In this document: positions 18,168-25,488 of the stretch, in pieces | Numbering within the stretch: the stretch's first letter is position 1 | Layout of the letters: each line of letters begins with the position of its first letter | DNA from: JABSOG01 sp965277695 | GTDB taxonomy: Bacteria > Pseudomonadota > Gammaproteobacteria > Enterobacterales > Alteromonadaceae | DNA: 64,000 nt | Direction: 5' to 3' | NCBI GenBank assembly: GCA_965277695.1 | Contig: CBDIDQ010000106.1 | Location: 1 to 64,000 of the forward strand | Program-made: the position numbers and the translations under genes | The notes under the pieces: generated by a model | Told to the model about the DNA's origin: nothing | The model's input: the letters and a program-made list of their open reading frames with translations, nothing else | Databases searched by the model: none

Positions 18168-18424
18168 CCACACTGGTATTTGTTATTATTATTGGTGTTT
18201 GCGCTGACATCGTAAGAACCACATTTCTCAAGATACGAGTCAGGCCAGAATTTGATTCGAAGGCGGTTGATATTTTGGCTCACCGACGTTTTGTCAAATG
18301 TGATCCAAACCTTAGCGCCAAAGAAAAGTGCATTGAATTTATTGTACTAGATGATAAGGCCGCCCGACTTTTAGACGACATACTACAAGATGATCACAAC
18401 AGTAAAATATCAAAATTGCCCTAG
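18152..18424 (+). CDS. Small protein with N-terminal membrane anchor, unknown
   Basis: 90 residues: one N-terminal membrane helix (TLVFVIIIGVCADIV), a basic stretch, then a soluble domain with two cysteines (VKCDPNLSAKEKCIEF). It overlaps the preceding membrane protein gene by 16 bases, suggesting coupled translation and a joint function at the inner membrane. No known family recognised. Confidence 0.6.
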   Translation: MAVTITTLVFVIIIGVCADIVRTTFLKIRVRPEFDSKAVDILAHRRFVKCDPNLSAKEKCIEFIVLDDKAARLLDDILQDDHNSKISKLP

Positions 18425-18447
18425 TCACATAACCAGTGGCTTTTTGT

Positions 18448-18906
18448 TTATTTGGTCTGGTTTTCCAGCAAAGCACTTAACACTGACCGCAAACTTGATT
18501 GAGACTTATTGTTTTGCATTTTATGGTCATATACCAAAGTAACAGCTTGCGCCCTGAACTGGGCATCAACCAATTCTGATTCTTCCATCAGCGTTTCCAC
18601 CTCCATAATACTTTCAGTCAAAACGTCAACATTCAATAAATGTTCAGTGCCTTTTGGGCTGCCATTTTCATTAAAACCCAGTGGGTTGAGCATATCGATT
18701 GGACGCTGGTTAAACACGGTGGAAAATGCACTGACTTTTTCCAGTGATACATTGGTCATTACTGATGGTTTTAAAAGCTTGCCGACATAGGCTTTGGTTA
18801 AAGCGTATCCTTTGGTGCTGGCAATGGTCGCAATTTGAGCATTCTTTAATCGCAACTGTTGTTGTAAAAACAGCACATTATTTTTAAATATCTCATTGAG
18901 GTTCAT
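18448..18906 (-). CDS. XRE-like DNA-binding protein, paralogue 1
   Basis: 152 residues. The first 75 look like a Cro/C1-type helix-turn-helix: FLQQQLRLKNAQIATIASTKG and LTKAYVGKLLKPSVMTNVSLEKV, followed by FSTVFNQRPIDML. The rest is a helical domain of unknown role. It is about 60% identical to the next gene on the same strand. The two share not only the protein but also the 40 bases in front of the start codon, including an inverted repeat, so it probably represses itself. It faces the membrane-protein operon tail to tail. Confidence 0.7.
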   Translation of the reverse strand: MNLNEIFKNNVLFLQQQLRLKNAQIATIASTKGYALTKAYVGKLLKPSVMTNVSLEKVSAFSTVFNQRPIDMLNPLGFNENGSPKGTEHLLNVDVLTESIMEVETLMEESELVDAQFRAQAVTLVYDHKMQNNKSQSSLRSVLSALLENQTK

Positions 18907-18928
18907 GGTTAACCAAAATTGTCTTTGC

Positions 18929-18950
18929 GTTTAATATCATGGGATTAAAC
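18929..18950. promoter_or_regulatory. Inverted repeat upstream of paralogue 1, candidate operator
   Basis: GTTTAAT (18929-18935), eight bases, ATTAAAC (18944-18950). It lies 23-44 bases upstream of the start codon and is conserved with its surroundings before paralogue 2, which makes an autoregulatory operator likely. Confidence 0.55.
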
Positions 18951-18990
18951 ACTAAAAGCGCGTACTTTGCCAATGTTGCGTTGCCACCTG

Positions 18991-19431
18991 CTATTTTAGC
19001 AACGTTGTTAACAGTGAGCGCAAATCAGTATCACCACCTGTCACTTTATGCTCGTACACAACGGCAATCGCCTTTGCTCTGAATTGTGCGTTAACAACAT
19101 TCAATTCTTTCATCACAATATCGACATCTAAAATACTCTCAGACAGCATTGCTGTGTTCAACAAATGCTCGACACCCTTGGGGTTAGCGTTTTCGTCAAA
19201 ACCCAGTGGATTGAGCAAATCAACCGGACGCTTGTTGAATACGGCAGCAATAGTATCGACTTTATCTAATGAGATATTGGTGGTTTTGGCTGGGTTAAGA
19301 AACTTGCCGACATAGGCTTTGGTTAGCGTGAACCCTTTTGAATTAGCAATGGTCGCAATTTGAGCATTGTTTAATCGCAACTGTTGTTGTAAAAACAGGA
19401 CGTTATTTTTAAATACACCATTCAGATCCAT
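18991..19431 (-). CDS. XRE-like DNA-binding protein, paralogue 2
   Basis: 146 residues, paralogue of the gene at 18448. The helix-turn-helix half (LRLNNAQIATIANSKGFTLTKAYVGKFL) is almost unchanged while the C-terminal half diverges, as expected if DNA recognition is shared but the partner or signal differs. Starts with ATG at 19431. The tandem pair arose by duplication of gene plus promoter. Phage-type repressors and defence-island regulators have this look, but no exact family is recognised. Confidence 0.7.
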   Translation of the reverse strand: MDLNGVFKNNVLFLQQQLRLNNAQIATIANSKGFTLTKAYVGKFLNPAKTTNISLDKVDTIAAVFNKRPVDLLNPLGFDENANPKGVEHLLNTAMLSESILDVDIVMKELNVVNAQFRAKAIAVVYEHKVTGGDTDLRSLLTTLLK

Positions 19432-19454
19432 GATTAACCAAAATACTCTTTGCT

Positions 19455-19475
19455 TTTAATATCATGGGATTAAAC
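19455..19475. promoter_or_regulatory. Inverted repeat upstream of paralogue 2, candidate operator
   Basis: TTTAAT (19455-19460), spacer ATCATGGG, ATTAAAC (19469-19475). The spacer is identical to that before paralogue 1 and the distance to the start codon (24-44 bases) is the same. Confidence 0.55.
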
Positions 19476-19571
19476 ACCAAAAAAGTTCACTTTGCTACTG
19501 TTGTTCTGTGTCGTGCACCCTGAGTCTGTAAATAAATGTGGCGGATATGAAGTACTACCTAAAGTATTATT

Positions 19572-19595
19572 AGGAGTAAACTATAGTTTACTCCT
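19572..19595. promoter_or_regulatory. Perfect 24-bp palindrome, candidate operator 1
   Basis: Core AGTAAACT-AT-AGTTTACT, extended by AGG and CCT to a perfect 24-bp palindrome. A second copy of the core lies 27 bases further on. Two identical palindromic sites before a small gene fit a dimeric repressor, TetR- or MarR-like in site design; the regulator is not identified. Confidence 0.6.
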
Positions 19596-19621
19596 GTGGT
19601 TGTTTTGTTTATACTCAAAAA

Positions 19622-19639
19622 AGTAAACTAAAGTTTACT
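19622..19639. promoter_or_regulatory. Second AGTAAACT palindrome, candidate operator 2
   Basis: AGTAAACT-AA-AGTTTACT at 19622-19639. The centre-to-centre distance to the first site is 47 bases, between four and five helical turns. Together they bracket an AT-rich TTTATACT element that could be the -10 region of the downstream gene. Confidence 0.6.
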
Positions 19640-19697
19640 ATTGAATGTATTTTCAATATCAAAATCATCATTAAAAATCTATATGGGAACGAATGAA

Positions 19698-19925
19698 ATG
19701 AATAATAAATTTACTTTACCAGTTGTTTTTGGCTGCACACTATTACTAATGCTTTCTATCCTTTTCAGTGGCGCACTGTGTGACAAGGTGGTCATTGTTA
19801 ACGGCTCAAGTCGTTCAGTCATGGATCAACCAACACAATCTAATACGCCACCAGCTGAATTAGAAACTAAGCATAAAGACACCCCTAAACCAAAGCGTCA
19901 ACGGCTTTTTGAACCGCCTTTTTGA
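19698..19925 (+). CDS. Small membrane-anchored protein behind twin operators
   Basis: 75 residues from the ATG at 19698 (an ATG five codons and a TTG 19 codons further up are alternatives). One membrane helix, FTLPVVFGCTLLLMLSILF, then a hydrophilic tail rich in Pro, Lys and Arg (TPKPKRQRLFEPPF). Cys near the end of the helix does not form a lipobox. The gene is preceded by two identical palindromes and its stop codon lies in a 36-bp sequence repeated at 25111. Function unknown. Confidence 0.5.
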   Translation: MNNKFTLPVVFGCTLLLMLSILFSGALCDKVVIVNGSSRSVMDQPTQSNTPPAELETKHKDTPKPKRQRLFEPPF

Positions 19926-19953
19926 TTGTGCTAGTTTCAAGGACCGTGGTTTA
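19918..19953. repeat. 36-bp direct repeat, copy 1
   Basis: Begins CTTTTTGATTGTGCTAG and ends GTGGTTTA; one mismatch to the copy at 25111-25146. The two copies bracket the polymorphic-toxin region. It starts within the last codons of the small membrane protein gene. Confidence 0.8.
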
Positions 19954-20013
19954 AAAGGAACCCTGAGGTTAAAAGAGGTCAAAAGGGCTCAGGTTGTTGG
20001 TCTTATCAAACTT

Positions 20014-20862
20014 TTAGCGCTCCAGTGGCAACCACCGCTTGTTTTTCAGGTCATACAGGTGAAAGGATGAGTCTATAAAATATTCATCGCTGGGCTGAAA
20101 CCCTCTAAACATATCGCATTCATCCTTGATGCGCTGCACCTCTACTCGGTCAAAATTATCAACAGGAACCAATTCATCACCCATCTTTCGACTGACGTAA
20201 TCCATCACCTCAGCCGTTTCTTTGCTGTTATTACCATAAATAGCAGCACATAACTTAAGGTACGTCACCTCATTTGTCCGTGCATACGCTTCAATTTCAC
20301 TCTTGCTATTGATGAGGTAATCAATAACGCGTTTGAGGTATCCCGGTTCAATGGTGAAATTATCCAAAAATGTAAATAAGTAGTGAAAATCCTTTTTATA
20401 ACACACGCCAGTACATAATCTCAGACAGAACAGTTCAATGAATTTATCGCCATCAAAAAAAGCCAGTTCATTAAGGACTTTTTCGATATAGCCATCCTCA
20501 TAAACTTCAAAATCCATATCACAATGCCTCAGGTATTGAATAAAACTCTGATAAACAGCTGCGGCTGCTGGTGTGTTGCATTCACCTTGCTCAAAATACC
20601 TATCTAAAAAAGTAAACAACGCAAAGGAACCCGCAAAGTGATTGCCATCATTATGAAATAAGCATCTATCTTCGGTTTGTGCGGCGAGCTGACAAAGTTT
20701 CTGTATGTATTGGATCATTAGTTCTTTGGCATTTGGCAGGGTATCACTGACCATCGCCCAAATTATCTGTTCACTAATATCAAATTGGCCCGCAAGTGTT
20801 GGGTATTGCAAATGTACCAGCCCCGACACTAATCGTATTACTCTCTTCCCCAATATCATCAT
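20014..20862 (-). CDS. Orphan immunity-like protein of the collapsed toxin locus
   Basis: Up to 282 residues, acidic and all-helical looking (FALFTFLDRYFEQG, FIELFCLRLCTG, YLKRVIDYLINSKSE), with no recognised family. Its first 30 or so codons overlap, in another frame, the end of the pre-toxin fragment, so the real start may be an internal ATG at 20754 (MVSDTLPNAKELM). The position directly after a pre-toxin region, where a toxin domain is expected, suggests that it is the immunity gene of a cassette whose toxin was deleted. The role is inferred from context only. Confidence 0.45.
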   Translation of the reverse strand: MMILGKRVIRLVSGLVHLQYPTLAGQFDISEQIIWAMVSDTLPNAKELMIQYIQKLCQLAAQTEDRCLFHNDGNHFAGSFALFTFLDRYFEQGECNTPAAAAVYQSFIQYLRHCDMDFEVYEDGYIEKVLNELAFFDGDKFIELFCLRLCTGVCYKKDFHYLFTFLDNFTIEPGYLKRVIDYLINSKSEIEAYARTNEVTYLKLCAAIYGNNSKETAEVMDYVSRKMGDELVPVDNFDRVEVQRIKDECDMFRGFQPSDEYFIDSSFHLYDLKNKRWLPLER

Positions 20863-21277
20863 TCGGCAATGACTCCATCTGAATAATATAATGATCCAGC
20901 GCCTCTATCAGAATGAAAGTCACCGCGACACTCGTCAAAATCGCAGGCAAAGCCACATCATCAATAACCCCAACAATAGTCGTATCATCAGCGATTAAAA
21001 TCACAGTGGCAGTAATCGAATCGGCACGCCAAACTTGAACGCCACTTTTAATTGTTCTGGCGGTTTTAATCAATTGGCGTGGGTTGAGCTGACCCTGTAC
21101 TTTATTAAATACAGAGTTATACCAAGAGCTATCGCCAACGGTGGCAAAGCCATTCAAACTATATTTGGCATCCATCGCCGATAGAGATTTAACGTAGTCA
21201 AAATATTGGTGTAATAATTGATTTGATGTGACCATTGAGCGCAATCGATGACTCTGTGGGTAAATGATACCAAACAA
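20780..21277 (-). pseudogene. Pre-toxin domain fragment, copy B (toxin deleted)
   Basis: From FDYVKSLSAMDAKYSLNG to FAIPNTCGP it is about 85% identical to the same region of the AHH toxin at 22734 (copy A), including the two hydrophobic helices VILIADDTTIVGVIDDVALP and LTSVAVTFILIEALDHYII. The similarity stops precisely at the C-x-P that precedes the toxin domain in copy A, and a stop codon follows two residues later. The first 24 residues are not shared. It is a remnant of a second polymorphic-toxin gene. Confidence 0.75.
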
Positions 21278-21306
21278 GGAGGGCCGCCGATGTCTCGGTG
21301 TAAGGT

Positions 21307-21500
21307 TTATAAATTGGCTGCGCCATTTATCACGGCGAGACGCCCCTCCAATAAGTTATCAACACCGCACCAATCTTTATTGGGTTTATAACGAATACCC
21401 GAACCATTAATTTTGGCCAGCATCATAATATTCAGTAGCTGCCGTTTATCTTGTTCAACCCTTGACTCGTGTTCTTTCGGTTTATCGGGTAGCACATTGA
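21307..21500 (-). pseudogene. Fragment of the toxin N-terminal Ig-like domain, copy B
   Basis: About 50 codons (KPKEHESRVEQDKRQLL, INGSGIRYKPNKDWCGVDN) match residues about 125-170 of the secreted protein at 23781-24836, with a four-residue gap (NGKA region). After CGVDN the homology ends and unrelated codons follow to a stop. With the pre-toxin fragment to its left this shows that copy B once had the same layout as copy A and lost its middle. Confidence 0.75.
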
Positions 21501-21806
21501 GATACTAATCAAACAGAGTAACAATGGGATTGCGTTTTTATTGTAGGATACGCTGGGCGCACAAATTTCAAAGTTGTTCTAAGCTATTGTTATATAAGGT
21601 TAAAGTTGTACGCAGAGCGCACGCCACTCAAAATAATAAGTTTATCGGTCAATATGTTTGGGGAAATAAATTAGGTAAATAAAAAAGGCGAAAAGGAATA
21701 GATAAAATAAAAAAGGGGTAAAGTCGCTTTAAAGTAGGCCAAAAAACATGCCCACTCTACTGGTTAACAGACAGAATAATCTGCTCATGTCATACGGCAA
21801 TCAACC
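21501..21806. other. Gene-free stretch between toxin copies
   Basis: About 300 AT-rich bases with no credible frame. TTATCGGTCAATA (about 21641) also occurs near 25049, upstream of copy A, a further trace of the ancestral duplication. Confidence 0.5.
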
Positions 21807-22658
21807 CTACTGCAAAAAGTCATGATATAAAGGCTGCAATAGCTTCTTAATCTGTTCATAGGGCACTGTTTTTCGTAGTGCTTGATAATGTGTAATTTCA
21901 CTCTCATCATAAAATCGTATAAAAACGATAAAATCGTCGGTTAAATTTAGCTTATTTATTTCGGGGCGTAATTGATTAATCGCATTAGCTACATGATCGA
22001 TGTAAAACTGAGCGTAAAGTGCTGAAATCTCTATTAAATAAGGCTCACCATAACGCTCATAGTGTTGTTCTATAATATCCTGCTGAACAGTGAGTAGCTG
22101 GTTAACAGCTTCAGATGCACTTTGGCTTAAACTGGTATGTTCTAAATAGCGATAATTCAATGTATTTTTTTCAACTTGATAGTGCGCTGCATGATTGCCG
22201 TTTTTCTTTGCCTCTAATTTATCCTTGAAGACTTTTTCATTATTAACATGATAATCGATACCATGATTACCTAAATCAAGCCAAACCGTTAAACAATAGA
22301 TTTGGTCATTAAATGAGCTGCGATAGACGTTTTCAATAAAGCTTTGCATATCAGCGAGCACCAGAGACTCAAAGTGGTTGAATCGAAAACTCATAATATC
22401 TTGTACAACGAGACCAGCTGGTAAATTATCATAAATATGAACGTACCCAATGACATCTTTAAAGCGGTTAATAATTTGGTCTAGTGCCTTTTTATCCTCA
22501 GCTGTGTTCACCTTAATATCTGCATAGCGACTATTTATATGAAGAGTGGCGTAATGCATATAATCATTCAAATCAAAACTAATTGTCGTACTTAAACCCG
22601 GGCAGTAGGGCTGAATGGCAACTTCAAATGCTTTTATTCTATCAATAATGTCAGTCAT
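21807..22658 (-). CDS. Candidate immunity protein for the AHH nuclease
   Basis: 283 residues, acidic, no signal peptide or membrane segment, no recognised family. ATG at 22658 has the ribosome site AAGGAT. It follows the AHH toxin gene on the same strand after 75 bases, the usual position of an immunity gene in polymorphic toxin loci, and it is not similar to the immunity-like protein of copy B, as expected for a different toxin. The gap between toxin and this gene holds two stem-loops. The function is inferred from position. Confidence 0.55.
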   Translation of the reverse strand: MTDIIDRIKAFEVAIQPYCPGLSTTISFDLNDYMHYATLHINSRYADIKVNTAEDKKALDQIINRFKDVIGYVHIYDNLPAGLVVQDIMSFRFNHFESLVLADMQSFIENVYRSSFNDQIYCLTVWLDLGNHGIDYHVNNEKVFKDKLEAKKNGNHAAHYQVEKNTLNYRYLEHTSLSQSASEAVNQLLTVQQDIIEQHYERYGEPYLIEISALYAQFYIDHVANAINQLRPEINKLNLTDDFIVFIRFYDESEITHYQALRKTVPYEQIKKLLQPLYHDFLQ

Positions 22659-22670
22659 ATATTTATCCTT

Positions 22671-22724
22671 AGGGGTTTGTGAAGACCCCTTAGCATAAGA
22701 ACAGCTGGTAACTGTTCTTATGCT
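22671..22724 (-). promoter_or_regulatory. Two stem-loops between toxin and immunity gene
   Basis: Stem 1: AGCATAAGAACAG (22692-22704) pairs perfectly with CTGTTCTTATGCT (22712-22724) over a 7-base loop. Stem 2: AGGGGT (22671-22676) with ACCCCT (22685-22690). Neither has a T-run in the direction of transcription, so they look like RNA processing, stability or attenuator elements rather than a plain terminator. Confidence 0.6.
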
Positions 22725-22733
22725 AGTATTGAT

Positions 22734-23681
22734 TTATGGGAGCATGATGCCTTTTGTATAACCTTCGGCAATTTCTCTTATTTTATCAATGAATTGGTCG
22801 TTTGAAAGATTATCATCCTCGCATATATCTAAAAGAATTTTTAGTCTTTGAGTGTCATGTAAATTACCTTCACCTCCTCGGTGGGGAAACGCCGCCGAAT
22901 CATCACTCACACCTTTGGGCAAGCACACCCCGTTAACAGCAGAATCTATATCAATTTTTCTTTTGTTTTTCAGGCATTCACGCAGGCGATCTCCGACTTC
23001 CTGCCCCTGTTTTTTCGGTATAATATGATGAGCAGCTGTTTGAGTATCTGGTTTCTCACACCAACACTTGGATAAACTTAAATTAATTTTTAATCTTGTA
23101 GATGAGCCTACGCTGTTTCCAGCTTGCTGTTGTCCTGGTGTTTTAGGATCGCACGTTGAAGGTATTGCAAAAGACCCCGCGCCTAGAGCAGTACGATCTT
23201 CATCCCCAATATCATCATTAGGCAATGTCTCCATCTGAATAATATAATAATCCAGCGCCTCTATCAGAATGAAAGTCACCGCAACACTAGTCAAAGTCGC
23301 GGGCAAAGCCACATCATCAAGAATCCCAACAATGGTCGCATCATCGGCGATTAAAATCACAGTGGCAGCAATCGAACCAGCACGCCAAACTTGAACGCCA
23401 CTTTTGATGGTTCTGGCGGTTTTAATCAGTTGGCGTGGATTGAGCTGGCCCTGTACTTTATTGAATACCGAGTTATACCAAGAGTTATCACCCACTGTAG
23501 CAAAACCATTTAAGCCGTATTTGGCATCCATCGCCGAGAGGGATTTAACGTAATCAAAATGTTCTGTATTTCTTAAGTTGCTGTTTAAAAAGTTTCTGCC
23601 GGAGATACACGATCTGTACGGTACCCAATACACCACATATCGTTGCTGGCTCCAACTCCAAACGTAAAAAGGTTTCACCAC
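22734..23681 (-). CDS. Polymorphic toxin C-terminal part with AHH nuclease domain
   Basis: 315 codons. Residues 41-180 are a pre-toxin region with two hydrophobic helices (about 103-147) shared with copy B. Residues 210-315 are an AHH-type HNH/EndoVII-superfamily nuclease: AHHIIPKK at 217-224, NGVCLPKG at 250-257, and PHRGGEGNLHD with His267 and His275 as the usual second His cluster. It would degrade DNA or RNA in rival cells. The GTG start at 23681 lies inside a palindromic element, and the first 40 residues look foreign, so the gene probably lost its real N-terminus, perhaps the secreted protein encoded just upstream. Immunity candidate: 21807-22658. Confidence 0.75.
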   Translation of the reverse strand: MVKPFYVWSWSQQRYVVYWVPYRSCISGRNFLNSNLRNTEHFDYVKSLSAMDAKYGLNGFATVGDNSWYNSVFNKVQGQLNPRQLIKTARTIKSGVQVWRAGSIAATVILIADDATIVGILDDVALPATLTSVAVTFILIEALDYYIIQMETLPNDDIGDEDRTALGAGSFAIPSTCDPKTPGQQQAGNSVGSSTRLKINLSLSKCWCEKPDTQTAAHHIIPKKQGQEVGDRLRECLKNKRKIDIDSAVNGVCLPKGVSDDSAAFPHRGGEGNLHDTQRLKILLDICEDDNLSNDQFIDKIREIAEGYTKGIMLP

Positions 23682-23723
23682 GCCCGAAAAAAGCGAGGGC
23701 GCACAGCTTTTTTAGTGGTGAAA
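23673..23723. repeat. Palindromic element between the two halves of the toxin gene
   Basis: TTTCACCAC (23673-23681) pairs with GTGGTGAAA (23715-23723); inside, GCCCGAAAAAAGCGAGGGC and GCTTTTTT form further pairings. It separates the secreted N-terminal half from the toxin half and may be what broke the gene. Confidence 0.6.
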
Positions 23724-23780
23724 GTGAGGCCGGGATGGCCGAACCGGTACACTCCTTCATGGATGAATGCCGCAACCACC

Positions 23781-24836
23781 TTAAACAAAGAGACCAACCA
23801 TGAAATCCGTTAACGAGGCGTCATTAATTGCCTCGATACCGTCTCTGACATCACGGAAATGCTCATCGATAGGTATCAACTTACCAACTTGAGTTGAATT
23901 GCCTTTTTTGGTGATGATGATTTGTTCCTGAGCACCCCAGATATATTCATCAATGCTGGAAATCAAAAAGTCATGCATTCCATCAGCATTATAATCAGCC
24001 CGAGTCACAATAATCTCCGAATCGGGTCTGTGTATCGCCCCAATCCTGTCGCTTGTCATCGCGACTTTTAAGATGAACTTTGAATTTAAAGTTTGTTTCA
24101 AATAGAAATCGCTTACTCGGGTGCCATTGCTGGTAAAAATGTAAACATCATTCAAACCATCTCTGTCGACATCGTACACTTTGGCCACATACGTAGGCTC
24201 GGTGGTTAGTGTTTGATTAGGTTCAGCGGTGGCGTCACATTGCACGTTTACAGTGGCGGTTTCTTCCACCACATCAGTACCATCAGTGATTTGGTAACTA
24301 AAATTATCGACACCGCACCAATCTTTATTAGGTTTATAACGAATACCCGAACCATTAATTTTGGCCTTGCCGTTTTTGGCCGTCATCATAATATCCAGCA
24401 GTTGACGCTCACCTTGTTCAACTCTCGGCCCGTGTTCTTTCGGTTTGCCGAGTAGCACATTGATATTAATTGAACGGTTCATGACTGTCGTGACGGTCTT
24501 ATCATCAGCGATCAGTGGTGGCGTTTCACCATAGCAACTACTCATGATGCTGGTATTATTTTCTGAATACTCGACTGTTCCAGGCTCAGATCCTGCGACC
24601 AATCCACCTTTGAAAAGACTGTTTTGTTGCAGTAACGCTGGATCAACCATTACGGAATTGCCATTGCTATCAAGTACACTGACCAAAGATGATAGGCAAT
24701 TGGTCGCACCTTCAAGCGGTGGCGGACTCTCGTCGCTGGCAATCGCCGGATTGACAATGGTTAGAAATAATAATGGGATAGAAATTGACAGGCGCTTTTT
24801 CAAAACACCAAGTTTATGGGTAACTTTGAATTTCAT
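23781..24836 (-). CDS. Secreted Ig-like/FG-GAP protein, N-terminal half of a polymorphic toxin
   Basis: 351 residues from the ATG at 24836 (GGAAG seven bases before). A signal peptide ends near residue 34 (NPAIAS). Residues about 105-195 are an Ig/cadherin-like domain with SININVLLGKPK and GIRYKPNKDWCGVDNFSYQITDG. Residues about 205-330 hold FG-GAP/VCBS repeats with calcium-loop motifs DVDRDGLNDVYIF and DYNADGMHDFLIS. Such modules head large secreted Rhs- or Tc-type toxins. The frame ends at 23781 just before the palindromic element and the toxin half, so this is most likely the separated front part of the same ancestral gene. Confidence 0.7.
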   Translation of the reverse strand: MKFKVTHKLGVLKKRLSISIPLLFLTIVNPAIASDESPPPLEGATNCLSSLVSVLDSNGNSVMVDPALLQQNSLFKGGLVAGSEPGTVEYSENNTSIMSSCYGETPPLIADDKTVTTVMNRSININVLLGKPKEHGPRVEQGERQLLDIMMTAKNGKAKINGSGIRYKPNKDWCGVDNFSYQITDGTDVVEETATVNVQCDATAEPNQTLTTEPTYVAKVYDVDRDGLNDVYIFTSNGTRVSDFYLKQTLNSKFILKVAMTSDRIGAIHRPDSEIIVTRADYNADGMHDFLISSIDEYIWGAQEQIIITKKGNSTQVGKLIPIDEHFRDVRDGIEAINDASLTDFMVGLFV

Positions 24837-25290
24837 TATGATACTTCCTTTATTCATTTTTATTGTTTTTCACTGCCGTTAAACGCTATTGCGCACTGCT
24901 TTGAAGTGACAGTGACTGTCGGTTTGATATCAATCAAGGGAAGTCGGGAATAATAGGATAGATAGGATGATTGCCAACCCTCTTTTATATATTATTTCAC
25001 TTTCCTTGCATGTGTGTTTTTAGACACAAAAGCAAATCTAGCAACTAAAATATTATCGGTCAATAATTTTAGTGAAATAATCGTAACTATTGAGCTTGTG
25101 GATGAATTGTCTTTTTGATTGTGCTAGTTTCAAGGACTGTGGTTTATATCTCGACTACCCCCTACGGTTATTATACGGGTTCCACCATCATCACTAAAAA
25201 CGTTTCGATTCATTTAAATTAAAGGATTTCATAATGTTATTTGGTAAAATTTGTCAAATATTACCATTTAAGTAGAGTATTGACGACGGC
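24837..25290. other. Gene-poor stretch upstream of the toxin locus
   Basis: Holds the second copy of the 36-bp repeat (25111-25146) and a 13-codon frame MLFGKICQILPFK at 25234-25275 on the plus strand with a good ribosome site (AAAGGAT), too short to call a gene; it might be a leader peptide or the start of a lost gene. Nothing else seen. Confidence 0.4.
25111..25146. repeat. 36-bp direct repeat, copy 2
   Basis: One mismatch (GGACT for GGACC) to 19918-19953. Both copies read the same way, 5.2 kb apart, and could have recombined to delete or duplicate the segment between them. Confidence 0.8.
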
Positions 25291-25485
25291 CTATATTGAA
25301 TAATTGGCGTTTGATATATTTTCTCCTTTCCATGAAGGGGTTATTTTACCCTCGTAATTTGAGAAATCAGTTAAACCATAACTCATATAAATTTTGATGA
25401 AATCAAGTATTTTGTCTTGATCTACTTTGGACAAGTTTTTAAACTCTGGGGCAAATTGGGTGCTAAATGACTATGTGTATTTCAT
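25291..25485 (-). pseudogene. Dead RelE/HigB-like toxin
   Basis: The frame begins ATGAAATACACA and hits TAG at codon 5, then continues open: FSTQFAPEFKNLSKVDQDKI, LDFIKIYMSYGLTDFSNYEGKITPSWKG and a stop at 25291. The GLTDFSNYEGKITPSW stretch resembles the centre of small RelE-fold toxins that end in a HYHIG-like motif; that C-terminal third, with catalytic residues, is missing. It starts three bases after the antitoxin stop, typical operon spacing. Both an early stop and a truncation make it inactive. Confidence 0.6.
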
Positions 25486-25488
25486 ATT

